From: a virus
IMG/VR virus record: IMGVR_UViG_3300025120_008179
Location: 1-54,230 of that record
DNA length: 54,230 nucleotides
Direction: 5' to 3' (one strand)
The notes beneath the pieces are model-generated. The model did not search any database. It was not told the DNA's origin and was given only the letters and a program-made list of their open reading frames with translations. This document shows positions 23,612 to 31,191 of the stretch, piece by piece (positions within the stretch are counted from its first letter, which is position 1; each line of letters opens with the position of its first letter). Both the position numbers and the translations under genes were made by a program.

Positions 23612-24356
23612 GGATCAATACTTCTTACACAATCAGTATGATACTAAGACTGAGTTTGATAATTTTTTAGATTATCTACTAACATTTCAAGAAGCTTTAA
23701 GAGAGGATTTCTTGAGAAATGAAAATCAAACTATAGCCGATGTAGTTAAACAAGAAGGATTTGAAAATGCTAAACCTAGAACTATACAACAATATAATTT
23801 TCAAAATGAAAGATGGGCACCGCCAAAAGAAGCTAGGTATGCTTTAAAAGATGCTGTTAAAGTAAATGGTGAAACAGATTATAGTGGTTGGACTAGTACA
23901 CAGATAAAATATTTTTCTGATGGACCAGATAAGATAAGTGATCCTGCACCAATGATATGGGTAAACAAAAGATTTCCTACCGCAGCTAGCCTACTTAAAA
24001 AGTTTGGTGATGATTGCCCAATTATGGATTATGTTATGTTAAAACCAGGTGCAATACTATCAAGACATACTGGTGCTACAAATATAGGTTCTAATAGAGT
24101 AAGAATACATCTACCTATTTTTATTCCTGAAGGTAGATGCTTTTTAGAAATTAATGGCAAGCCAATTTATTGGAAAGATGGACCGTTTGGATTTAATGAT
24201 GAATATGTTCATAGTGCTTGTAATTTGACTGATGAATATAGAGTTATATGGATGATGGATATGGAAAGAGAAAGAGTCGGTTTACCTGAATGTAAAGGTG
24301 CCAATACAGAATTAAATAAATCATTAGATGAGGAAATAGACTATGAAAGAATATGA
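23598..24356 (+). CDS. aspartyl/asparaginyl beta-hydroxylase-like protein
   Basis: 252 aa. The C-terminal half matches the Asp/Asn hydroxylase pattern: LSRHTGATN, then RVRIHLPIFIPEG, W..G strand (WKDGPFGFNDEYVHSACN) and RVIWMMDMER. The iron/2OG residues His and Arg are present in the expected order. The ATG at 23598 is preferred to an upstream GTG, following GGAAACCAAGAG. The substrate is unknown and might be a virion or host protein. Confidence 0.7.
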   Translation: MYQPEDQYFLHNQYDTKTEFDNFLDYLLTFQEALREDFLRNENQTIADVVKQEGFENAKPRTIQQYNFQNERWAPPKEARYALKDAVKVNGETDYSGWTSTQIKYFSDGPDKISDPAPMIWVNKRFPTAASLLKKFGDDCPIMDYVMLKPGAILSRHTGATNIGSNRVRIHLPIFIPEGRCFLEINGKPIYWKDGPFGFNDEYVHSACNLTDEYRVIWMMDMERERVGLPECKGANTELNKSLDEEIDYERI

Positions 24357-25167
24357 AGATCTTAAGACTAATCTAGATATTGAAGACTATACAAAGAACT
24401 ACAAATATTATAGAGAACTAGATATACCTGGATGGGAAAAAGTCAGAGATGAGATGTTTGAATTTACTACAAAGACAAGACCTGAAATTTCTCTTGGTAT
24501 GGGTAAACCAATATGGAGAAGATGTTGGCCTGAACCGTATGTAGGTTTAAGAAATCTTTGTCCAACTTTATGGGATATGTTTGAACCACTCTTTGGTGAG
24601 ATTAGAAGTGTAGGTTTCTTTGTAATGTTATCTAGAGATTGTTCTATACATACAGATAATTATGATGCTGTAGGTGATGGTTTACCAGAAGCTACTAAAA
24701 GAATTAATATTCCTATTCAGAACTGTGATTTAACACACACCAGATGGTTTGTAGCTCATGACGTACCAAGTATTGCTTCATACGATGGAGTAAATAAAAT
24801 CTTACCTATCGCTAAGCCAATAGATTTAAAGAAGATGGAAAATGCTGAATCATTAAGAATGGTAATGGGTACAATGTATGGTGAACATCTTACAGGTGAA
24901 AAACAAACTGTAAGCGGCAAATCACACATACCAGAATATGCAGGTTTAAAAACTGCTGATGGTAAAAAAGTATTTGTACCAGATGGTACACATTATAATA
25001 CTTTTGATGAGAAAGATGTGACTGAAGTATCAAGAGTAGAATTAAAAAGACCTACAATCATAAGAGTAAATGAACCACATCAGGTGGTTATTGATGAAGA
25101 TAAATGGAGATTTCCAAGAGTAGCAGCAACAATTGGATTCAAAGATGAAGACAGACTTACCATATAA
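24343..25167 (+). CDS. oxygenase-fold protein, paralogue of the next gene
   Basis: 274 aa. SIHTDNYD (HxD), KRINIPIQNCDLTHTRWF, TIIRVNEPHQVV (distal His) and WRFPRVAATIGF parallel the next gene closely, giving H-x-D...H with a following Arg in a double-stranded beta-helix. A 45-residue insert (MGTMYGEHLTGEKQ...) is specific to this copy. It overlaps the upstream gene by 14 nt. Confidence 0.65.
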   Translation: MKEYEDLKTNLDIEDYTKNYKYYRELDIPGWEKVRDEMFEFTTKTRPEISLGMGKPIWRRCWPEPYVGLRNLCPTLWDMFEPLFGEIRSVGFFVMLSRDCSIHTDNYDAVGDGLPEATKRINIPIQNCDLTHTRWFVAHDVPSIASYDGVNKILPIAKPIDLKKMENAESLRMVMGTMYGEHLTGEKQTVSGKSHIPEYAGLKTADGKKVFVPDGTHYNTFDEKDVTEVSRVELKRPTIIRVNEPHQVVIDEDKWRFPRVAATIGFKDEDRLTI

Positions 25168-25819
25168 AAAAATAGATATACCAGATTTAGATAAAGTCAT
25201 ATCTGAGCTACAGAACTATACACAGAATTTACATCCAGGTTTGTACCGAGCAGTGAATACTGCACAATCAATTGCTAAGGCAATAATGGTTGATAAGTTT
25301 GTTAAGGAATTACAGGAGAATGCTGGATTCTGGAGAAACTCATATCCAGATGTTTATCAAGATATGTTAGATGAATGTCCTACACTACAAAAATCATTAC
25401 AAGAATATGGTAAAGTTGTTAATGTAGCATTCTTTTGTTTATGGCAAAAAGATTCACCTATACATTCTGATGATATTGTAATGGATTTAAAATCACAAAG
25501 ATTTAGAATGGATCCTAAACATGAATTTTATTATGAAGACTTTCCACCTTGGCCTATCAAGACTCGTATTAATATACCTATCTTTAATTGTGAAAAATCA
25601 AGAACTATATGGTGGAAACCACATAAAGAAAAAGAACCTCAACAGAAAATGTTTAGAACTTATACACCGAATGAGTGTGATAAAATAGCAGAGATGACCT
25701 TGGATAAGGCCACCTTGCTAAGAGTAGATATTCCACATCAAGTATTGAATGATGGTTGGAGAATGCCAAGATTGGCGGCTACTATAACTACAGATCAAGA
25801 TCTGACAGATTATATTTAA
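25145..25819 (+). CDS. oxygenase-fold protein, paralogue of the previous gene
   Basis: About 224 aa. PIHSDDIV (HxD), TRINIPIFNCEKSRTIWW, TLLRVDIPHQVL and WRMPRLAATIT align with the previous gene. The ATG at 25145 is used instead of an upstream TTG. It meets nrdB head-on with a 4-nt convergent overlap, closing the plus-strand block. Confidence 0.65.
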   Translation: MKTDLPYKKIDIPDLDKVISELQNYTQNLHPGLYRAVNTAQSIAKAIMVDKFVKELQENAGFWRNSYPDVYQDMLDECPTLQKSLQEYGKVVNVAFFCLWQKDSPIHSDDIVMDLKSQRFRMDPKHEFYYEDFPPWPIKTRINIPIFNCEKSRTIWWKPHKEKEPQQKMFRTYTPNECDKIAEMTLDKATLLRVDIPHQVLNDGWRMPRLAATITTDQDLTDYI

Positions 25820-26778
25820 GCAGCTCTTTCTTTCCAACCCCAATCACCGTCCATACCGTTAACTGAATATTCAGTCACTCTTTTCTCAAAGAAATTATCA
25901 TGAGATACTCCATTGAGTACCCAATCTAACCATGGAAGTGGATTTTCTTTAGCTTTGAATTTAGCCTTTAATCCTAATTGTAATAGTCTTCTATCAGCGA
26001 TGTGCCTGATGTATTGTTTTACTTCATCAATAGCAAGTCCTTCGACTTTGTTATTATCATAAGCAAGATCAATAAATCTATCTTCTAACTTAACAGCATT
26101 TCTTGCCATTTGATAAATTTTAGATTTTAGTTCATCATTCACAATACGTGGATGCTCTTCACAGAATGTTCTAAATAATTTAGCATTACCTTGAACGTGA
26201 AGTGTTTCATCTCTAATAGACCACTCAACAATTGTACCCATACCTTTCATTTTACCGAAACGTTGGAAATTAAGTAGCATTACGAAAGATGCAAACAGAC
26301 TCATACCTTCATTGAATACAGACTGTGCTAGCGCTAATGCTAGACCAGTATGAGATGTGATATTGTTGTTAGCCATAAAGTCTAACTTATCTGACATCTC
26401 ACTGAACTCTAAGAATTTATGAAATTCTGATTCAGGTAAACCTAGTGTATCATTTAAAAGAGCATAAGCTCTTTGATGAACACCTTCTCTACCAGCAAAT
26501 GATGCAAGCATAGTTCTAACTTCATTGTTTCTCATCTTTGGAATAAGAAAGTCATGATAGTTAGCACCTACCTGGACATCTGACTGAGTAAATAACCGCA
26601 ATACATTCACAATAAAGTCTTTTTCTTGTTTTGATAATTTAGTACGCCAATCTTGAACATCCTCAGATAGCTCAGCTTCATCCTCAACCCAATGTACCTC
26701 TTCATGTTTCTTCGTAAGCTCTACAGCCCACGGATAATGGAAAGGTTTGTATGCTTTACTGTCTTCTAATACAGTCAT
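25816..26778 (-). CDS. nrdB: ribonucleotide reductase small subunit NrdB
   Basis: 320 aa class I beta subunit. FAGREGVHQRAYALLNDT holds the conserved Glu-x-x-His iron ligands and the Tyr at the radical position; DVQVGANYHDF and EWSIRDETLHVQGN give the other ligands. With NrdA it supplies dNTPs. AGGAGG precedes the ATG. A 58-aa gene lies between nrdA and nrdB. Confidence 0.93.
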   Translation of the reverse strand: MTVLEDSKAYKPFHYPWAVELTKKHEEVHWVEDEAELSEDVQDWRTKLSKQEKDFIVNVLRLFTQSDVQVGANYHDFLIPKMRNNEVRTMLASFAGREGVHQRAYALLNDTLGLPESEFHKFLEFSEMSDKLDFMANNNITSHTGLALALAQSVFNEGMSLFASFVMLLNFQRFGKMKGMGTIVEWSIRDETLHVQGNAKLFRTFCEEHPRIVNDELKSKIYQMARNAVKLEDRFIDLAYDNNKVEGLAIDEVKQYIRHIADRRLLQLGLKAKFKAKENPLPWLDWVLNGVSHDNFFEKRVTEYSVNGMDGDWGWKERAA

Positions 26779-26791
26779 TTTATCCTCCTGT

Positions 26792-26968
26792 TTATTTTTT
26801 TTCGTCTAAGACGATTTGCTCTTCAAGATTCTTGATACGTTCATTCATTCTAAAAATAACAGAACACAAAGATTTAATATCTTGTGCATTCGGATTACCT
26901 CTAGCGATTGTACGATCAAGCATCTTTTGAAGCTCGTCAGTATAACTAATTGCTTTGCTTTTAGCCAT
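26792..26968 (-). CDS. 58-aa helical protein between nrdA and nrdB
   Basis: 58 codons, MAKSKAISYTDELQKMLD... ending in a coiled-coil-like helix. GGAGGATATT before the ATG is strong. Placed between the two reductase genes on the same strand, it may be co-expressed with them. No family is recognised. Confidence 0.65.
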   Translation of the reverse strand: MAKSKAISYTDELQKMLDRTIARGNPNAQDIKSLCSVIFRMNERIKNLEEQIVLDEKK

Positions 26969-26988
26969 AATATCCTCCTTCGCTTGGT

Positions 26989-28977
26989 CTAACCCTCACA
27001 GGCTCGACATTCATCATCGTTATTATCTTCATGTCCTTTATTTATATGAGACATAAACTCATCATAACCACCTACATATTCACCTTTTAAGTAAATTTGT
27101 GGGACAGTTTTGACATCCTTCCTTCCAGTCACTTCCGCTGCTGACTTACCGAGTTTTTCAATATCGATAAAGTCATAAGGAATTCCTAGAATTCTGAATT
27201 CTTCTTTAGCCATATGACAAAATGGACAATCATCTTTACCATAGATAATGTTCCTTGAGTCATCAACAAGAGCTACTCTTGCAACTGAATTAGCTATTGT
27301 TTCAGCTCTTACTTTAGATTCTGTTCTTAAGTAATATAAACCTTTTAATCCACCTTCCCATGCTTTTAAATGTACATCATTTACATAGGATCTATCACAA
27401 CCAGATGGAAAGAATAAATTCACGCTTTGGCCTTGACAAATAAACTTTTGTCTATCAGCTGCGTGTTGAACAACCCATCTTTGATCGAGTTCATCGGCTG
27501 TTTTGAATAATGTTTTTTCTTCATCTGATAAAAATGTTAGGTGTTGTACAGAACCCTTATTAGTAATAATACTCTTCCATACGCCTTTTTTATTCTCATT
27601 CTTACTTTCTAAGAGTTTATCTAAGTATTTGTTTTTTACTAGGAAGCTACCAGCTCTTGTTCTATGTGTATAAGCATTTGCTTTTAACGGTTCAATACTA
27701 GGAGAAGTAGAAAGAATGATACCAGAAGAAGCGTTGGGAGCGATTGCCAATAAGTGAGAATTACGTTTACCACTTCCATGACCGTCTAAGTATTCGCCTC
27801 TTGCTTTTGCAAGTTTTTCTGTTTGTTCATTTGCTCTCTCCTTTATTACCTTAAATATATTAGTATTATACTCACGAGCTACCTCCGTTTGCCAAGAACA
27901 TCCCTTTCTTTGTAAGTAAGAATGGAAACCCATAGCACCAAGACCTAATGATCTCTCTCGTGATGCAGAATATTTAGCTCTTGTAATTGTATCAGGTGCA
28001 TTTTGTATAAAGTACTCTAATACATTATCTAGCATGGTGATTAGATCTTGTACAATAGTAGTATCTTTCCAATCATCATAATATTCTAAATTCAAAGATG
28101 ATAAACAACATACGGCTGTTCTATCATCGCTTGTTGGCAGATGTATTTCATTACATAGATTAGAACCATTAATCTTTAAACCTTTTTTCTTTAATGGTTC
28201 AGGTAAATCTTTATTAGCAGTATCAATAAAGTTTAGATATGGTTCACCTGTTCTAAATCTTGTTTCTAAAAGTTGTTGCCAAACTTTTCTTGCAGGCATA
28301 GTATCTGTAATTCTTTTATCATGAGGATCTTTAAATTCCCAATCTTTATTTTCCATGACTGCCTGCATAAAGTCATCTGAAATATTAACTGCATTATGTA
28401 TATTTAATGCTTTTCTTTGAACATCACCAGTAGGAATTCTAAGTTGCATAAATTCTAAAATGTCTGGATGTCTTATATCCATATAAGCAGCATAAGAACC
28501 TTTACGTGTTTTACCTTGTCTGTATGCAATCATATCAGCATCTACGGTATGTAAAAATGGAATAGGACCAGGAGCTACATCAGATATTGTTCTTACATCT
28601 GACCAGTGTCCACCTACACCACCACCATAAACAGATAACCACCTCAATTCAGATGAATGACTAATTAAACCTTCAAGCGTATCAGGAACATATGTAAGAA
28701 AGCAACTAATAGGCATACCTTTATCTTCATTAGGTTTACCATTAGGTGCATTTGATAATACAGGTGAAGCAAACATAAACCATTTCTTACTTGCATAATC
28801 ATAAATTCTTTGTGCAAGATCTTTATCTAATTTACCATTGAATTTTGACCATGCTTCTGCTGCTCTAGCATAAGCTTCTTGTGGAGACTTTTCACTCGGT
28901 CTCATATAGAAATCTTTGAGCATGCCAACGGCATAATCAGCTAACAACTGATCCTGTTTTTTATTGATAGATACCAT
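26989..28977 (-). CDS. nrdA: ribonucleotide reductase large subunit fused to glutaredoxin
   Basis: 662 aa. The catalytic barrel has ISCFLTYVPD, GSNLCNEIHLPT and AVCCLSSLNLEYYDDW (active-site cysteines). From about residue 573 a glutaredoxin domain follows (YGKDDCPFCHMAKEEF, TVPQIYLKGEYVGGY), and the last residues DDECRACEG keep the redox Cys pair of NrdA tails. The N-terminal ATP-cone is absent, so inhibition by dATP at that site is lost. Electrons could pass from the fused glutaredoxin to the tail and the active site. Confidence 0.93.
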   Translation of the reverse strand: MVSINKKQDQLLADYAVGMLKDFYMRPSEKSPQEAYARAAEAWSKFNGKLDKDLAQRIYDYASKKWFMFASPVLSNAPNGKPNEDKGMPISCFLTYVPDTLEGLISHSSELRWLSVYGGGVGGHWSDVRTISDVAPGPIPFLHTVDADMIAYRQGKTRKGSYAAYMDIRHPDILEFMQLRIPTGDVQRKALNIHNAVNISDDFMQAVMENKDWEFKDPHDKRITDTMPARKVWQQLLETRFRTGEPYLNFIDTANKDLPEPLKKKGLKINGSNLCNEIHLPTSDDRTAVCCLSSLNLEYYDDWKDTTIVQDLITMLDNVLEYFIQNAPDTITRAKYSASRERSLGLGAMGFHSYLQRKGCSWQTEVAREYNTNIFKVIKERANEQTEKLAKARGEYLDGHGSGKRNSHLLAIAPNASSGIILSTSPSIEPLKANAYTHRTRAGSFLVKNKYLDKLLESKNENKKGVWKSIITNKGSVQHLTFLSDEEKTLFKTADELDQRWVVQHAADRQKFICQGQSVNLFFPSGCDRSYVNDVHLKAWEGGLKGLYYLRTESKVRAETIANSVARVALVDDSRNIIYGKDDCPFCHMAKEEFRILGIPYDFIDIEKLGKSAAEVTGRKDVKTVPQIYLKGEYVGGYDEFMSHINKGHEDNNDDECRACEG

Positions 28978-28978
28978 C

Positions 28979-29824
28979 TTATACTCGCTTCCAGTTGTCT
29001 AGTTTAATTTTGGCTGTTAAGCCTTCGTATGTATTTTCTTGAATTATTTTTAGGGGGTTGAGGTCTTGTAGTATCATATCATTTATATCTTTTTCTTTTA
29101 TATTATCAGGCCAAATTACGATTTTGAAACCCCTATCGATGAACTTGCTATATTTGGAAATTACTTCTGCATTACGCTGTTCATTATCTAGACATATTAT
29201 CATGTCTGAATTACTATATTTATTTTTGCTGATGTCTGAACCAGCCATTGCAAGAGCATTAGGTAAAAATAAACTGTCAATAGGACCTTCAACAAGGTAA
29301 GTTATATCATCTTTGTTCCATCTTTCAAGACCAAAGATCTTACCTCTATCTTTATCCAATAATACAGTAATATATTTTGGTAATGTATTATCTAATGCTC
29401 TTGCTTGAAGAGCAAATAACTTTCCATCTTCATCAAAGAATGGAATAATTACTTTTTCTTGGTCATCTTTGAAATTGTACCCGTACCGATTAACGAGTTT
29501 TCCAAGATTTTTAGTATAGTAAAAGAGGCCGCGATAGTGAAGAGGAATCCTCCTATCCCGTATAAACTGAAAGCATATATGAGAGTCGTCCATATCAATA
29601 ACCCTCTGCATATCAGATAACAGGTTATTATGGTTTGTTGTGACTTTGATGTGAATGCGATCCCTAGTAGGATCAGTGATGTTGTTATTATCAAAAGCAT
29701 TCTGTATAAACTCCCATTTAGCATTGCGCTGGCACCCATGACACAGAAACATTTCTGTATCACTATCACTATAGACAAAACTAGGGTGTGTACCGCAAGA
29801 CGGGCACGAGACTTCCATTACCAT
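28979..29824 (-). CDS. 61: DNA primase gp61
   Basis: 281 aa. An N-terminal zinc ribbon (CPSCGTHP ... FLCHGCQRNA) is followed by a toprim-like core (LVEGPIDSLFLPNA, ICLDNEQRN, IVIWPDNIKEKDIND). It makes primers with helicase gp41. A start three codons in, at ATGGAAG, is possible: TATACT lies 6 nt before it and no Shine-Dalgarno is seen. Confidence 0.88.
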   Translation of the reverse strand: MVMEVSCPSCGTHPSFVYSDSDTEMFLCHGCQRNAKWEFIQNAFDNNNITDPTRDRIHIKVTTNHNNLLSDMQRVIDMDDSHICFQFIRDRRIPLHYRGLFYYTKNLGKLVNRYGYNFKDDQEKVIIPFFDEDGKLFALQARALDNTLPKYITVLLDKDRGKIFGLERWNKDDITYLVEGPIDSLFLPNALAMAGSDISKNKYSNSDMIICLDNEQRNAEVISKYSKFIDRGFKIVIWPDNIKEKDINDMILQDLNPLKIIQENTYEGLTAKIKLDNWKRV

Positions 29825-29836
29825 AGTATAATAATA

Positions 29837-30412
29837 CTATAACTGGTCTAGAATTTTCTCGAGAGAATCTTTCTTTTTCTTTTTCTTTGTTCCACCATCT
29901 AAGAGTGAATCCATACCAGCTAAACCACCAGCATTGACTGCTGCATTTGTATTGGCTCCAGATAATGGACCACCAAAAGATGCTCCACTTGTCATGCTTT
30001 CTTCCATTGCATCAAGCATAGCATTCCAATATCCTTCAGCATTTGATAGATCATAGTCTTTCTTATTTACTAGACCATGCTCTTCTAATCTCTCTGCTAG
30101 ATATTCCGAAGTTGCTTCACCTTTATTGACAATTACATACTCTTTGATAAGAGCTAGTGCCGCTATATATGAAGCTAATTGTGATTTACCGCCAGGTACT
30201 TTACCTAAAAGTCTTTTAAGATTCCAAGATAATCTGTCAAGCATATTGAAAGAGTCTTTTTGTTTCTTATCTCTTTCTTTTTTCTTGACTAATATATTAC
30301 CTTTATCATCGATTACACCAGTTTTGTAGGCATCCCATTTAGTATACCTCATAGTTAATTTACGAAGTAGTCTAAAAACGAATAACGTGTCTACAATTGA
30401 TTTACCAGCCAT
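29837..30412 (-). CDS. conserved phage protein near polymerase cluster
   Basis: 191 aa. The core NLKRLLGKVPGGKSQLASYI with a helical N-terminus (SIVDTLFVFRLLRKL) recalls a family in marine T4-like phages without function. The C-terminal tail is Gly/Ala-rich then a poly-Lys stretch (KKKKKK). It is one of three consecutive unknowns before gene 43. Confidence 0.6.
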   Translation of the reverse strand: MAGKSIVDTLFVFRLLRKLTMRYTKWDAYKTGVIDDKGNILVKKKERDKKQKDSFNMLDRLSWNLKRLLGKVPGGKSQLASYIAALALIKEYVIVNKGEATSEYLAERLEEHGLVNKKDYDLSNAEGYWNAMLDAMEESMTSGASFGGPLSGANTNAAVNAGGLAGMDSLLDGGTKKKKKKDSLEKILDQL

Positions 30413-30419
30413 GAGTTAT

Positions 30420-30779
30420 TTAATTCCTTAATCTTTTTAATAATACCGCGGTCTCTAAACAAAATTTAATTTCTGGATATTCATGTGATTCAAGGTAGGA
30501 TAAGTATTCATATATAGTCTTGAATACTCTTTTCTCAGCATCATTAGAATGAAATAAAAGAAGCTCCTTTGCGGCTTTAGGTTGGAATACATTAAAGAAT
30601 AATATAACGTGGTTAACAAGAAGTCTTATATTGACATCTTTACCGTTTACAATTTTAGTGGCTAATTTTCTTGCGTGTTGAGCTTTACGCAAATCTTCTT
30701 TGAATTCTGTTTTATCAGCTATAGCATTTCGATAGGCTTCGAAAGCATACTTCTCAAAATTTTTCTTATCCAGCTGCAT
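30420..30779 (-). CDS. DUF7207-like protein
   Basis: About 119 aa, all helical: NFEKYAFEAYRNA, NIRLLVNHVILFFNVFQPKA and FCLETAVLLKRLRN follow a marine-phage family I recall as DUF7207, of unknown role. The start could be the ATG at 30791 or the one at 30779; the shorter agrees better with the family, and neither has a strong ribosome site. Confidence 0.6.
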   Translation of the reverse strand: MQLDKKNFEKYAFEAYRNAIADKTEFKEDLRKAQHARKLATKIVNGKDVNIRLLVNHVILFFNVFQPKAAKELLLFHSNDAEKRVFKTIYEYLSYLESHEYPEIKFCLETAVLLKRLRN

Positions 30780-31161
30780 CGATATGACCATATTCAGACG
30801 GATTTACTTTCGTCTGTGGTTTAGTATCGATCTTATCTTTTTTGCCGCTTAACTTTATCTCTTGAGTTTCATCAGCATCCGCTTTGTCATTATCAAATTG
30901 TTTATTACCAATAGCAACATTTGCACCAGGAACTTCGCCTGGGACCGATAAAGCAGCTTGAGGCTCAGCAGCACCTGCTGGTACCGCTTCTCCATCACTT
31001 ACTTCCTGCTCTTCTTCGTCGTCAGATTTTTCTAAAGGATTCTTACCATTAGATATTTGTTCACCATCATCTTCAGCTATTTTTTGAATAGTCTCGATGA
31101 ATGAATCTATATCACCTTCATAAGTCTTTAAAAGATCTTCTATTTTGACTTTGCTTACCAT
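30766..31161 (-). CDS. acidic low-complexity protein
   Basis: 131 aa. A short ordered N-terminus (VSKVKIEDLLKTYEGD) leads to a long acidic and Ala/Pro-rich segment (EEEQEVSDGEAVPAGAAEP). Probably disordered; perhaps a scaffold or linker. The ATG lacks a Shine-Dalgarno and TATAAT lies 9 nt upstream, so the mRNA would be near-leaderless. Confidence 0.55.
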   Translation of the reverse strand: MVSKVKIEDLLKTYEGDIDSFIETIQKIAEDDGEQISNGKNPLEKSDDEEEQEVSDGEAVPAGAAEPQAALSVPGEVPGANVAIGNKQFDNDKADADETQEIKLSGKKDKIDTKPQTKVNPSEYGHIDAAG

Positions 31162-31191
31162 GTATTATTTATTATAAAAGAAAGGGGAGTC

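Noticed and set aside
26989-28977. Intein or intron in nrdA
   Set aside because: The reading frame is continuous and catalytic motifs have normal spacing; the extra sequence is a C-terminal glutaredoxin, not an inserted splicing domain.
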